The notes beneath the pieces are model-generated. The model did not search any database, was not told the origin of the DNA, and saw nothing but the letters and a program-made list of their open reading frames with translations. A DNA stretch of 64,000 nucleotides. Origin: Diatrype stigma (Eukaryota; Ascomycota; Sordariomycetes; Xylariales; Diatrypaceae). Location: contig JAKJXP020000056.1 of assembly GCA_022225965.2 (NCBI GenBank), forward strand, positions 1 to 64,000, in the 5' to 3' direction. Positions 22,401-33,700 of this stretch are shown piece by piece; the stretch's first letter is position 1; each line of letters begins with the position of its first letter. A program made the position numbers and the translations under genes.

Positions 22401-24253
22401 CTCGGCGAATGGACCTTGGCCACCGTTCAGCTTGTGTCACTACTTCGATATTCCTTGGGTCGAGTTTCACTTTTTTAAAGGTTAGTGATTTCAGGACAAC
22501 TCATCAGCCTACTTTGTTACATACGTTGAGGGTTCAGTTTAGTCACACCACGCGTTGGTGGTATCATGTCCTTTTTGAAGGCGAGCAGAACCTTTATTAG
22601 CGATGTAAGGCCGCTGCTTGCTTCGCTATGTCCTAGGTTCGTTTTCACCTATTGGAATTGTTAGTGGCTTACCGAGCATGCCATAATATATTGGTTCCTT
22701 ATAGAGAAACAAAGGTTGCAGGGGGGGGGGGGGGGGGGGGCTTAACGGTGTACTCACCGAACCAATCATTAGGGGCGGTCCTTCTCGTGGGCAGAAGCAA
22801 TGCTTCAGAGCGTCTACTTCCACAACGTCGCCCACTGCGGTTCCAGTCCCATGGCATTCAACGTAGTCAGTATCAGCAAGTCTAAGGCCAGCATGAGCAT
22901 AAGCCTTTCTGATAACAACTTCTTGAAGGGCAGCACTGGGCTGCGAGATTCCTGACGTTCTTCCATTCCTATAGAACAGTTGTCAGCTTTCTAATCAACT
23001 TTTAAGTTGTAGAATTTTATCTAGGTGGGCTTCCCTACGCATTGAGTGCAGTGGCGCGAATGATTCCCCAAATATTGTCCCCGTCTCTGATGGCAGATGA
23101 CAGACGCTTAAGATACACCGCATTGATGCCTTCAGCTCGTCCATATCCATCAGCTGAAGCATCGAATGTTTTGCATGTCGATGTTGATGAAAGCACACCT
23201 CCTTTCATTGTTTCGAGATGTTGTTCGGGGGACAATATCAGGTTAGCAGCCGCCACGATTGCGCTATTGCAATCACCAGCCCTGATAGCTGACACAGCGG
23301 CGTGTAGACAATACGTAGACGACGAGCAAGCCGTGTTCAACGTCAGGCTATCAACTAGTAGTTAGGCACGTAGTACAATACAGTCTTGCACAAATATAAG
23401 CCGTCATAGATTGATGGGAGGCTTACCTGGGTCCTTGGAGATTGAAAGCATGGCTGATACGATTCGCTAGGATAGCTTTTCCAACACCGGTGGTGCTATA
23501 ACGATACAATTCATCTGGGTCTCTGTAATGCATTGTTTGATAGTCGACAGTGAAATCGCCGGTATATACTCCAGTATTCGAACCAGACATCTGGCTCAGC
23601 GTGACTCCAGCATTTTCGAAGCACTCGAAAACTACTTCAAGTAATTTTCGTTGTAGTGGATCCACTGTTTAATAGGGAGTCAGTTTACGCTAATTCATCC
23701 ATACATGGTAATCGTCAAGCCCCTCTGCCCCCTTTCTCGACCACTTGTTTTTTTTTTTTTGTTTTTTTTTTTTTTCTTTTTGTTTTCTTTCTTTTTCCCC
23801 CTTTTCTTTTTCAGGGGGTTTAGTATCGGTGTATAGTATCAACGTGGAATGCTAAGAAAGCCTCTGGGTTTTACATATTCCGGTGTAAGAGTTCACTTAC
23901 TATAGGTAGCTTCTAGATTATTGATGTGAAAGAAACTGTTGTCAAGCAGCCGTGCATCCTCTTCGAGGAAATATCCACCGTCAGCAGCCATAACACCCGA
24001 TTGGTCACCATTTGAATTATGAAAGCCATGAATATTGAAGCGTTCAGGTGGGACTTGGCCCTGGGCACTTTTCTTTTCCATCAGAAGGTCCCAGAGGTCA
24101 GAAGGGGAGCGTACGCCCCCTGGTAGATGACATGCTAACAGAGTTAACATTCGCCGGATTAGTCTTCGGGCAGGGATCATTACCTAGCCCCACGATGCAG
24201 ACTGGATCGTCAGCATTGCGGTATGACATATCACCACTAATACTTCCAGGCAT
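19413..24253 (-). CDS. Highly reducing PKS, 5' part: KS-AT-DH, with two in-frame stops
   Basis: Exons 24253-24184, 24134-23901, 23664-23427, 23347-23039, 22968-22758, 22648-22525, 22469-21990 and 21901-19413. The ATG at 24253 precedes the ketosynthase start DDPVCIVGL. Visible KS residues: NTACSSS (about residue 186), HGTGT (about 332) and NLGHSE. The acyltransferase has FTGQGAQ, split by an intron, and GHSSGE (about 638). The dehydratase has [10 protein letters not shown] (about 970) and DACLQT. A short methyltransferase-like piece with FDAVVI ends the part. TAG at 20571-20573 stops the frame in the DH, with the same frame continuing directly after; a second stop, TAA, is at 19416-19418, followed by AAG and a GTAAGT donor. 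Both fit CpA-to-TpA change. Translation from the ATG would make only KS-AT plus the start of DH. Confidence 0.82.
22721..22740 (+). repeat. G20 homopolymer in a PKS intron
   Basis: Exactly 20 consecutive G on the plus strand, within the 109-bp intron 22649-22757 between KS exons. On the transcript it is a C run close to the donor side. A run of this length is prone to length change and sequencing error; it does not affect the coding frame. Confidence 0.9.
23748..23812 (+). repeat. T/C-rich low-complexity tract in a PKS intron
   Basis: About 65 bp almost wholly T and C with two T runs of 13-14. It lies in the 236-bp intron 23665-23900, the longest normal intron of the synthase. On the transcript it is purine-rich, so it is not a polypyrimidine splice tract. 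No other function is seen. Confidence 0.8.
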
Positions 24254-25483
24254 CTTGAGGCAGCTTCCCGAGGAAGTGAAGGATGTGATGGGGTGCACAC
24301 TACCTGAGAGTCAGACAGGACTTCGTAGATGTCGATTTGCTTTTGAGGCGTGGTCGATGGTATTGAATGCGCCCTCAGTTTCAAATATGACGTAGATAAG
24401 AGGAAACTTTAGCCTATGGATTACTCTGAAATCCGAAGTGGGAATACTGGTCTTATATAGTACAATGCAAGAATGATTTGTAGGTTCTTGGGAGAAGGAT
24501 ACCGGTCATATGATTTGTTTATCGTATGCTACATTGCCCCATCTTGATAGCTACCGAAAATGTATTAGAACTGCGGTATCAACCTAGTAAAAACTTATGT
24601 GATGCCGCATCCTCCAATGAATTCATACATATAACCCAGTCATCATCACATATTAATTACATTCAATATTGCACCTATGGTGCCCGTAGCCTGCATGACG
24701 AAGGAATCCCGCCAATATTGCCAGGACACCAAGTAGACATTCAACATATTGTTATACTCGACTGTGCCGCAGAATTGCATCTCTCAGATCCTTCGATCCT
24801 GGGGCCAAACTTCATCATCACAAGGCCTACTAGATGTGATGATCATACCAATCACACATGGCCATACTAACAGGAATCGTCATTATGGCGGTTCGGAACA
24901 TTGCCAAATGTCATTTCCAACTTTCAGAATGCCGTGGACTTTAAGAGGTACACGTGGGGATGATGAGTGGCATTGCTTCTACAACCTAGAGTGGAAATTT
25001 GATAGATATACCGACACAGGTGGACAGGATCGGCTTAATTAAGCCTTAAGGCTCTCACCGTGCTCCGGTGAACTGTTCGAATGCATAAGGCCTTACTTCT
25101 GACATCAGTGACATGTAGTATTTGCCGATGTTTGAGAAAATAGCCTGCTTGATGCAGCCCCTACAAGGCTAGCTTACTAATTCAGGCGGTATATACCTAT
25201 TGATCCTGCAGCCTCGTCGTTTTGAGGCTCTGTATTACGCCTAATTACGATATATTGTTCACAGTGCAATGTAGACGATAATACTGTAGTATCTGGATCT
25301 ACATGGAGCCCTCCAACACATATAAAGATGCAAGTTTATATTTGTACACATAGGGTGTCAATATACGAATTTGGTGTGTTTATCTATTAGGTAGTACGAT
25401 GTAACGGTAGGTACCACAATGCCAACCTACTTGTTGGTACGCACGTATGTGTGGTACTGGATGAGTCTGGAGCCAAATAACAG
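24254..25483. other. PKS promoter side of the divergent region, no supported gene
   Basis: About 1.2 kb upstream of the synthase start. It holds a perfect 14-bp palindrome (GGCTTAATTAAGCC, 25032-25045) and a CACCG-N5-CGGTG inverted repeat (25056-25070). Either could be a regulator site, but neither recurs elsewhere that I noticed. The 114-codon frame at 24526-24870 has no recognisable family and I do not call it. A frame upstream of the ATG at 24253 could extend the synthase N-terminus by splicing, but no ATG supports it. Confidence 0.4.
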
Positions 25484-26133
25484 GAGTGATGCTACACACT
25501 GATTAGTTTTTCTCCTTATACACTGATTACTTTTCTAGGCACCTGCCAGCGGCCCGCCTATAAGCTTCCGGCCCGACCTACTATAGCGCATCACCCGCTA
25601 TAACTCAGCGCATCACCCACTAACTTATAGCACCTTGTAATTATATAATACAGACCCCTTTATTATATTACAATGCTTTATCGCCTTTATAACTTTAATT
25701 GTATACTGTTCTTATCGGGTAAATTGGGGCAATTGAATGAAGCCGGAATTCCAACACTTCAAAAGCGTTGCTTTGGAAGGGGCGTTTTAGGTCAATGATA
25801 GGGGGTACGGTACGTTATAGTCAATGATATCGAACGTAGGAGTTATACAGCAAATTCACATACAAAACACTGCAAATCTAGGCTTTCAGGGACAATTCGA
25901 ATAGTATCAAGCAAGTAGGCTATGTTATTTATCATATACACTCGACGTTTTATCCAGCGCGTTTGTTGTAATGGGGGTTGGTGAATTCAAGCAATTGTTC
26001 GAAGATGGGAAATCAAACGTTGTGATACAGCTACTATAAATCGGGCCGGAAGCTTATAGGCGGGCCGCTAGCAGGTGGCGAAAAAAGTAATCAGTGTATA
26101 AGGAGAAAAACTAATCAGTGTGTAGCATCACTC
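25484..26133. mobile_element. hAT-like non-autonomous DNA element (MITE) with 8-bp TSD
   Basis: 650 bp bounded by terminal inverted repeats of about 92 bp (25484-25576 and 26041-26133) that differ at only a few positions. The termini read GAGTGATGCTACACACTG inward on both ends. The exact 8-bp duplication AATAACAG flanks it (25476-25483 and 26134-26141), the length expected of hAT insertions. ACACTGATTA is repeated twice within each TIR. The interior has no open frame for a transposase. Its sequence is not RIP-mutated. It lies in the shared upstream region of the synthase and the rhodopsin-domain gene, ending about 143 bp before the latter's start. Confidence 0.88.
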
Positions 26134-26276
26134 AATAACAGGGCATCCAACTTCCTCCTTCTTGATAACTTGATATACCATATTTTCATTCTATTTACTA
26201 GATATCACCACGTTCTATCACAATCTTTCTGCTTCATTGAGTCAACGCATCTACACTTCATAGAGATCAGATCAAA

Positions 26277-27807
26277 ATGGCTCCCTTGAACCAAATCCCG
26301 GGCCAGGACTTTGGGGATAGCCTCCAGGGCCCTGCCTTGCAACCTCCTAGTGGAATCACGCCCAATTTTGACGATCCACCCAATGAAAACATCTACGCCC
26401 ACGTCGCCCTTGTCCTTGGCGTATCTTTAGTGTCTTTATTTTCTATTCTCCGTGCCTATGCCAGGTTGATCTATCTCAAAAAGGTCCATATTGCAGATTG
26501 TCAGTTCTCCGTCCACCATTACTCATTTACGTATCTTTCTAACAGTCGCAGACATTGGACTCGCAGCACTCGTGAGCTCACCTCAGTGACGTTGACAAAT
26601 GTTTCCTCTAAGAAATATCTAGGGAACCTATTTGGCCTTCATCTATGTACTATTCGATATTCTCCACACTTGTGGTTTCTTCGTGCACCAGTGGGACATG
26701 CGCATCAAGGATCTAATCATTTTCAACCAGGTAACGTATCCTGTATTAAAACCCTTCAATCTCCTGAATTAACCAGTGCATTCTAGTTGTACTTCCGAGG
26801 CTATATGCTTTACTGCTCCACAGTCTTGACTATAAAGTCTGCCATCATTGTGGAATGGATTTTTATCTTCGTCCCAACGCACACCCGCAATGTCTTCTTT
26901 TGGGTATGCCACACACTTTTGTGGTCAAATATTCTATTTTATATCGCCATGATAATCCTACCTAATGTGGCATGCCATCCTCACAACAAGCTTTGGAATC
27001 CTCTCTTGCCAGGAGAGTGCATCAATACGACTTTCTCCGGCACCTTGATTTCCACTGTAAACCTTGCAGTGGATGTGGTTCTATTCATTCTTCCCCAAAG
27101 GGTGATCTGGGGATTGCAAATGTCAACGAAGAGAAAGTTTGGAATCTCCCTTATCTTTTTCATTGGTATCCTGTGAGTTTTCCCACGGAAGTGCTTGTAA
27201 CAGGGTTATAATTGTCACTAACTCGCAAGTCAGTGCTTGTATTTCTGCCGGTTTTAAAGTTGCAGCATCAGTGCCATACAATACCTCTAGAGACACATCG
27301 TATACTTTCGCCGCCTTAGGGCTATGGTCTCATGCTGAAATTACCTGTGGAATCCTCATCTTCTGCATGCCATCTATTCCGAAAACACTCACTGACTTGA
27401 ACCTTGGGGGGTTGGCTTCTTCTTTGAAGTCATGGGCGGGATCTTCCATGGAAAAGCTCAAGAGATCGAGATCTGGAAGTACCGATCAACCTTCATGGCA
27501 TGGTATAACCTCTCGACCGTCTGGGTCAAGCCACTATCGTGGTATCATAAGTTTGAAGCCCTCTAAATCAAGCATGAACCAGCCTAGGGCACACCAGCAG
27601 ATGGACCAGTATCCTCAACCTCTCCTTGCAACAAAGCCAGGGTCTTTGGAAGATGCGGCCAATCCTTCAACTGGACAAGATCCAGTGTTGAACAATAACG
27701 AAAGATCAATCATTCGCACCACACAGTTCCAAACCAATGAGACTCATGTTTCGAATGATTCGAACGATGAGCATTATCTTCAGCACCCATGGATCAGAAG
27801 ACAGTGA
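26277..27807 (+). CDS. Rhodopsin-domain integral membrane protein (PTH11-like family)
   Basis: Five exons: 26277-26499, 26546-26571, 26623-26730, 26787-27172 and 27234-27807, total 438 residues. An extracellular N-terminus (GITPNFDDPPNEN) is followed by seven likely membrane helices; VALVLGVSLVSLFSILRAYA, YIAMIILPNVACHPH and VNLAVDVVLFILPQRVIWGL are clear examples. The Arg-Ala-Tyr-Ala-Arg junction after helix 1, the KKVHIAD segment, the HPHNKLW loop and the ILPQRVIW helix are typical of the fungal rhodopsin-like domain. The last 130 residues form a hydrophilic tail rich in Ser and Gln. Members of this family are common in fungal genomes and some occur in metabolite clusters, but the ligand is unknown. 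It is transcribed divergently from the synthase. Confidence 0.85.
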
Positions 27808-29276
27808 TAGGTTCGTCCCAGGCTCTGGAAACCTCTTCGTCCCATGCATTAACCATGCGAAATATGTTCTACTCATGGTATACGGTTAGCTAGTGCTGGA
27901 GATTACCGCGTCATTTCCGTACTGGTGGGGGTGCCGGGTAAAGTTTAGATCTCAGTTTTCATATCGTTTAATAGGTTCTTGAAATTGGAAACAAGACATA
28001 TAGGGTCGGTGAATAAGAGCGCTTCCGTCCTTACCAAGTCTGACGATTAGGGGGTCTGTCGCTATATAAAGCCAGATAGGGGGGTAGTTTGGATTACCTA
28101 GCTCGGTGGGGCACTTACTAGTGGCTTGGCATCTCACCCCTAAGTACGAACTACTTGTTCACTTCGTGACTTTCAATCTTCTTCCTTTGCGACAATAAAT
28201 TTGTCTCTGAATCACCTTAGACTCCGTTGTCTAAAGATGCTAGGATCAAGTGTAGCGATTATATTTCCATCCCCTATTGCCGATGAAACGAAGACAATGT
28301 GAACACACTTGTGCCACAAGTACATACCTAGGTTCCTACCTATTGCTGGTGCTGATAGGGGTGCGGGGTTCTTGCCTCATGCAGCAATCCACGTATGAAC
28401 ATGATACAGGATGGAGGGGGGTTTGTTTAGCATAGCAACCCCTCTATTCCAGTCCATACCTACCTGTAGCCTTATTTTAATCCGTCCCGTCAATCCAAAG
28501 TACCTAGACATAAGGTAGCGAATGAAGAATATCAACGCAAATGGCGGAGGTGCAATTGCGGCAAAGTTACTCAATGAACTCATGACAACTTGGAAATTGA
28601 GCCAGCACTCCATGTTCTATTATTAGGTAATGCCGGTGTGATATCATGCATGAGCAAACCAACGGCCTGTAAGCAACAGGGGTTTCATGCAGTTAGTAGT
28701 GTGCGACCCATCGAACAAGCTTTGTACCGCTAAGCTGCATATAATATAGCGCAGGCTCTGAAGAGATGTGTGATTCTGCATGTTATACGACCCAATCACA
28801 ATCGCGATTTGACATAGGATTTCGGTGTGCTGTCATGGGTAACAAATGGTTTTTGGAAAATACGGAAAGCAAGACGAAAATGACCTGAGAAGTGTGATTT
28901 ATCGGGGGTCTGTAAGAAGGTGTGGTTACACCAGGGATGTAGCTATGATGTGTTTACTTGGCAAATACGTTATCACTACAGCCTCTCGCCTATCAACCCC
29001 GTAGCTCTAGTATTTGTTTTGGAGAACCTTTCAGGCAAGAGCAAAGCACCATTACGCAGGTCCTAAACGCAGCCTGGTCATTCCAAACCCTTTGGTTTTG
29101 CCCCCTCAGCATGTATAGGGTCAACCCCCCTCACTCTTTGCCCGAAACTTCACCTCTAAAACCCACCCTTTTCTACTGAAGGCACAAGACCAGTCAAGCA
29201 GCGCTTAAGGTATCGGCTGAAACTACAACTGTCGTGAATTTCAATGGTTAAAAGAATTATGAAATAAATCAAGAAA
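27808..29276. other. Intergenic, no supported gene
   Basis: About 1.5 kb between the membrane protein and the second P450. It contains a diffuse repeat copy at 28071-28132. Small open frames on both strands have no recognisable product. Nothing else stands out. Confidence 0.45.
28071..28132 (+). repeat. Dispersed repeat copy 2, upstream of second P450
   Basis: Same order of blocks as 7495-7555: GCCAGATAGGGG, then TTGGATTAC, then TAGTGGCTTGGC. Similarity outside this window is weak (a short T/C-rich stretch about 60-80 bp downstream in both). Confidence 0.35.
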
Positions 29277-31185
29277 ATGGTGTTCCAATCCATCATTTCC
29301 CAGGACGCTGGTGCGGCGTATTTCCTCTACATTCCCATCACGACGGTACTAGATTCGCAAATATAGCCACTGCTGCCTTGCGCATATTGCTGACATCTGG
29401 AAAGGTTTTGCTTGTTCTGGGCTATCAGCTATTCCTGCATCCCCTACATCGTTACCCTGGTCCTTTCATTGCCAGATTTACGAATCTTTATGGTGCATTC
29501 TACGCTTGGCAACGATCGCTTCATACGACTACATGGAGAGATCATGTCAAGTATGGTAAGCGGAACTGCTCGATTATGGTAGACATGAAGACTCACTAAT
29601 GCTTGGGTCACTATAGGGCCAGTCATAAGGCAGGGACCGAACAAGCTGGTGTTCAATTCCTACACGGCTTTGAAAGGTGAGACAGTCGACTATATATTCA
29701 TACATAGTGCTAAATCCAAGCAGATATATACCACAATGAGAGAATCACGAAGCCTGTTAGCTACTTGTCTAATCAGGCAAGCCCTGGATCTCATAACGCC
29801 TGGAATGCCCTGGACAGGAACATGCATCGCCAGAAACGAAAGCTCATGGGGCCAGCTGTCAACGACCGGTCCATGAGAGTCTTCGAGCCTTCCATGATAG
29901 AGCAAGTTGACATATTTATCAAACAGGTGGCTATGGCCCATGGTAAGCCTATTGATATGAAGACGCGGTGCAACTATCTAGGGATGGACATTATTGGTCT
30001 ACTGTCATTCGGCTTTGCTCTAGATTCTCAGACTCATGAAAAGTATCGGTTCCTAGCCGATGAAATGGCGGCAGGCAATCGCCGCTTAAACGTCTATATG
30101 CAAATCCCTACGATTCCAAAGTACCGATTGCAAGTTCCCCTCAACCTGTTTTGGTATAAGACACGGGAGAAGGTCTTTCGCCTGATCGAATTCATGATCA
30201 AGACGAGGATGACTATAGATCAACATGCGAAACATGACTTTTACTCCTTCGTTGCTGATGGCTCTAAGGCTGAGGGTGTCGCGAACCTCCGCGTCAAGGA
30301 CCTCTGGATGGAGGCAATCTTGTTTATTGTCGCAGGTACGTCTTATTACGTGGCTACACCTGCTACCTTAGTGCTAACAAATTTATTAGGGGGTGACACG
30401 ACGGCCTCAGCTACTGCTGCCGTATTATTTTATGTGGCACGACACCGAACTTGCTATGAGAAGCTGTCTGCGGAAATTCGATCTACCTTCAAGAACGGCA
30501 GTGAAATAGGTGGTGGCAGGCTCTCTAGCTGCCAATATCTCAGGGCTTGCATTGATGAGGCCTTAAGAATGTCACCACCGATACCAGGCACGCTCTGGAG
30601 AGAGCTGTCTCCGGATGACGAAGAAAGCACTCCACTCATGGTCGATGGCCATATTATACCCAAGGGCACTTATGTGGGAGTCAATACCTACGCACTACAT
30701 CACAACGAGGTAGGTAATTTCTCACTGGGGAAAGGAACCCGTGCCTCCTCATAAAGCGCAGATGTGTTTGATATGTATGACCTTGAATCGAGTGGTATCA
30801 CTAACAATGATCCTTGGCATAGGAATACTTTCCAGACCCGATCACATACAAACCAGAACGTTGGTTGCAGCCAGAGAGCGACGTAGGGGGTCCTGGCTCG
30901 TGGAAAGCTATGCACGATGCCTTTGCTCCATTCTCCACTGGATCTCGCGGGTGCGCGGGGAAGTCCATGGCGTACTTGGAGATCAGTCTTGTCTTAGCCA
31001 AGACGTTGTGGTATTTCGATTTCAAGCCAGCCCCAGGAGACTTGGGCAACGTGGGACTGAGTGACAAAGGCGAATTTCATATCTACGATATTTTCCTGTC
31101 AACCCATGACGGACCATGGTTGACATTTACTCCCCGGACTACCTTGTCTGACTTCCCTAGCCTGGAACTGAAAAGGGGAACTTGA
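29277..31185 (+). CDS. Cytochrome P450 monooxygenase (second of cluster)
   Basis: Exons 29277-29345, 29405-29555, 29617-29676, 29724-30335, 30390-30709 and 30823-31185 give 524 residues. The first intron is chosen so that FLYIPITT joins VLLVLGYQLFLHPL, making one N-terminal membrane anchor followed by the proline hinge HRYPGP. GGDTTAS is the I-helix oxygen site (the G-G junction lies across an intron), EALR the ExxR pair, PERW the meander and FSTGSRGCAGKSMAYLE the haem loop with its cysteine. It looks like the benzoate-4-hydroxylase / trichothecene-type P450 clan, but this resemblance is not specific. No stop or frame damage is seen. It is likely an ER-bound tailoring enzyme of the same cluster; the substrate is unknown. 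Confidence 0.9.
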
Positions 31186-32245
31186 GCTAGTATATGGTAG
31201 CAATACTACAGCGGGATTCGTTGGTGGCCAGAATAACACACTCCCTTCATTGCCAATGAAACTCCATAGCCACGACGCCAGCTCCTAAAAGATGCCGTAT
31301 TTTGCTGTAACAGTATAGAGAAACTGGGTATTCGATATCTGCCACAAACCCTTGCTTATGTACCCATTTACGTTGGAAAGCCAATCTATAATTCCTAGTA
31401 AACATCATCGATGGCTCAAAATAATGGCAACTGAAATATTGTCATAGCAGTCATGGATGATTCATATGAGGTGTTCACAACTTAGCGATAACGCATATGC
31501 CTCTTGAAGTGGGAAGAAAGTCTGGCAGGAGGCAAGATTAGAGGTGAAAGGGTAGTTGAACCCAGACTCCTTCGCTTGGCCGGGGCATCGCGATGACCCT
31601 GTAAGCGTAGCCTTGTTACATACTACTTAGCTGATGGCTGCACTCCCCCGACGTAAGGCTCTAATGCTACAGGGCTTTGCTGAAATGATCGACAATCCTC
31701 TGATGACAGTGACGCACAAAAATGGTGTCTAACATGCAAGTTGCAGTGATATCAAGCTTACTGGTTGCATATAACGATACGACAAGAACACCCAAAGCAG
31801 CGATGGCCCCCCTATTCCCCCATGATGTAATTGGCTGCGCCGCAGAATTACTACATACCTAATCATCCACGTACTGCGATGTATACATATATGTTAGCAA
31901 CGTAGAGACTGGAAGATATATGGTTGGGAAGTTGTCACACGGTCCACACCTACTTGACTTATCGGGGAGGCTACACCGGTATCTTCAACCCCGTCCTCTG
32001 CAGCCTGCTCTTTGTTCATCAGCATCCCCCGTGTACACCCCTATAGTACGCTTCGATATGACCAGGTATGCGGCTGCAGATAACTAATATGCACGTAGAC
32101 CCATATTGCGGACTCTCCCAGTATTGTAACATTGTAACGCTTGGGCGGTTTGCATTGTCACCATCAAGGGGTCATAGTCGTAGACATGCAAAATCCCGGA
32201 TCTGCGTACATGTGAGTCTTACATACATCACCGCCACCGTCCTAG
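31186..32245. other. Intergenic, no supported gene
   Basis: Between the second P450 and the hydrolase relic. No frame longer than about 60 codons looks coding, and I see no repeat or RNA gene. Confidence 0.45.
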
Positions 32246-32359
32246 TTGTGGGATGGCCCAACAACACGACGTGTTTCAATATCTGCGCCTCAAAGTTATC
32301 GTTGTACTTGTGCGAGCGTTATTTGTAGTACCGTAAGTTCTAAGGAAAGCCAGCAGCGC

Positions 32360-32788
32360 AGCAGAGGCCTGGTTTCACCAGACGTTCCAGAGGAATGCGT
32401 GACGATCCCATCCCGCGACCCCGGAGACGTCTACGCGTACCTCTATCTGCCTCCCGGATGCTCAGCCACTCTAGCGTCGGTATCGTCGCCGCCGCCGCCA
32501 AACCCCTTACCAAACCTCGTCAATTGGCATGGTAGTGGTTTCATCTTCCCACTGCTAGGCACTGATGCGCTATACTGTGCTCGCCTTGCCCGTGACTGCT
32601 ACGAGCCGGACGTGAGTTCGAAGACGTATCCCGCCTGCTTTGCCGACGTAGAGGATTTCCCACCTGCCATCGCCCCCATCACTGCCAAAGGGGATACCTT
32701 GAGACCCAAGGGACACGCTCTCGTCAAGCGTCTGATTTATATTACCGACAAGAAAGTCAGCAATGAGATCCTCGAAGGCGTTCAGTAG
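32360..32788 (+). pseudogene. Alpha/beta hydrolase with internal deletion
   Basis: One open frame joins an N-terminal piece of an alpha/beta hydrolase (VTIPSRDPG, YLYLPPG, VNWHGSGFIFPLLG, with the HGxG oxyanion-type motif) straight to a C-terminal piece (FADVEDFPPAI, GDTLRPKGHALVKRL, ending EGVQ). The central 150-200 residues, where the GxSxG nucleophile motif sits, are absent. No convincing ATG opens the frame. The protein could not be active. It lies only 14 bp before the GST relic, so the two may be left from one rearranged stretch. The hydrolase identity rests on motif order and is fairly firm. Confidence 0.6.
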
Positions 32789-32801
32789 CCAATCATCCAC
32801 C

Positions 32802-33700
32802 ATGACCAATATACAGCCTTTACGGCTGCACGCGAATGCGACAGCCCGAGCCCCTTCAGGTCGCAGCTGCGCTTGAGTTTCTGAAGCTGCCGTACGGTAT
32901 CAAGGTGGGAGTTTGGGGACAACCCGGAAAAGGGCGTTAAAGGCGCCAAGTTCTTGGTCATCAATGAGAACGGCCGTGTCCCAGCGCTCGAGGATCCAAA
33001 CACAGGCGTTGTAAGCTGGGAGAGCGGGGCCTGCATGAACTACCTGAGGAGAGCGTATGACAAGGACGGAAGGATCTTGCGCCCGCGTGGAGACAGCGAG
33101 CAAGACCGAGTTGACTTCGATAAGTGGGAGTACTTCCTCCTCACCACGCTAGGACCCATGACTGGCCAGACCAATTGGTACCGGTGAGTGAAGCTTTGAA
33201 CTGTCATCATCGAAGGCTGAGTTCCGGTTCCTCGCTGATATCCCGCGACAGTCACTACAATGGTTTTGCAAATGAAGGCGTGTTGATCGCTATGCAGAGC
33301 AAACACGGCGCTGCTATGGTATCCTGGAGGGGCAGCTGAAGAAGACGGACGGCAGAAGGTAAGTAACAAAACCTTCACGCTTCGTTTTAGTCCACGCCAG
33401 GCAGGACATCCTACGACACCCTCGCCCTCCTAGCCAGCCCAACCCAACAAAGAGGATGGATGGTTGAGTGGATGCTGGAACCTCGAAGGGTCGTCCAGCA
33501 TCTTTTAGTCATGTGATGACTGAGTAGCTGAGCAGGATCCTACCAGGAAGTATAACAGCAGTAGACCTTCACTACGAACCTGAGTCCGTCAGCACAGCTT
33601 CGCTCAAGTCAGCCTCGACCCGTATCCTACTGTCGCGAAATTGCTAGCCTCTGCCTACGAGCTACCGGGAATTCAGCGGGTGTATGAGAAAATGAAGTAA
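32802..33700 (+). pseudogene. Frameshifted glutathione S-transferase
   Basis: From the ATG at 32802 the frame shows the start of a fungal GST, then closes. The homology continues in other frames: EFLKLPYGIKV, then WEFGDNPEKGVKGAKF and NENGRVPALEDPNTG, then WESGACMNYLRR, KWEYFLLTTLGPMTGQTNWYR and, past an intron, RYAEQTRRCYGILEG and YPTVAK...GIQRVYEKMK to the stop at 33698-33700. At least three frame changes are needed (about 32860, 32905 and 33280). The ERV/SNAIL-like pocket reads GRVPALEDPN and the N-terminal domain is otherwise present. GSTs in such clusters often act in detoxification or C-S bond steps, but this copy is not functional as read. Confidence 0.7.

Larger units (their letters stand above)
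10997..24253 (-). pseudogene. Highly reducing polyketide synthase locus, split and probably inactive
   Basis: Whole locus of a type I iterative synthase read on the minus strand, domain order KS-AT-DH-(methyltransferase-like remnant)-ER-KR-ACP. Two parts are given separately: 24253-19413 and 14243-10997. About 5.2 kb of AT-rich repeat DNA separates them. Summed exons come to about 2,400 codons, close to a usual highly reducing synthase of this type. Two in-frame stops (20571-20573 and 19416-19418) break the upstream part. The block begins at a GTAAGT donor and ends at a TATAG acceptor, both phase 0, so it could be removed by splicing if a very long intron were tolerated. The first stop would still remain. 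Confidence 0.75.

Noticed and set aside
25056..25070. CACCG-N5-CGGTG inverted repeat as a transcription terminator
   Set aside because: Intrinsic hairpin terminators are not used by fungal RNA polymerase II; at best it is a protein site.
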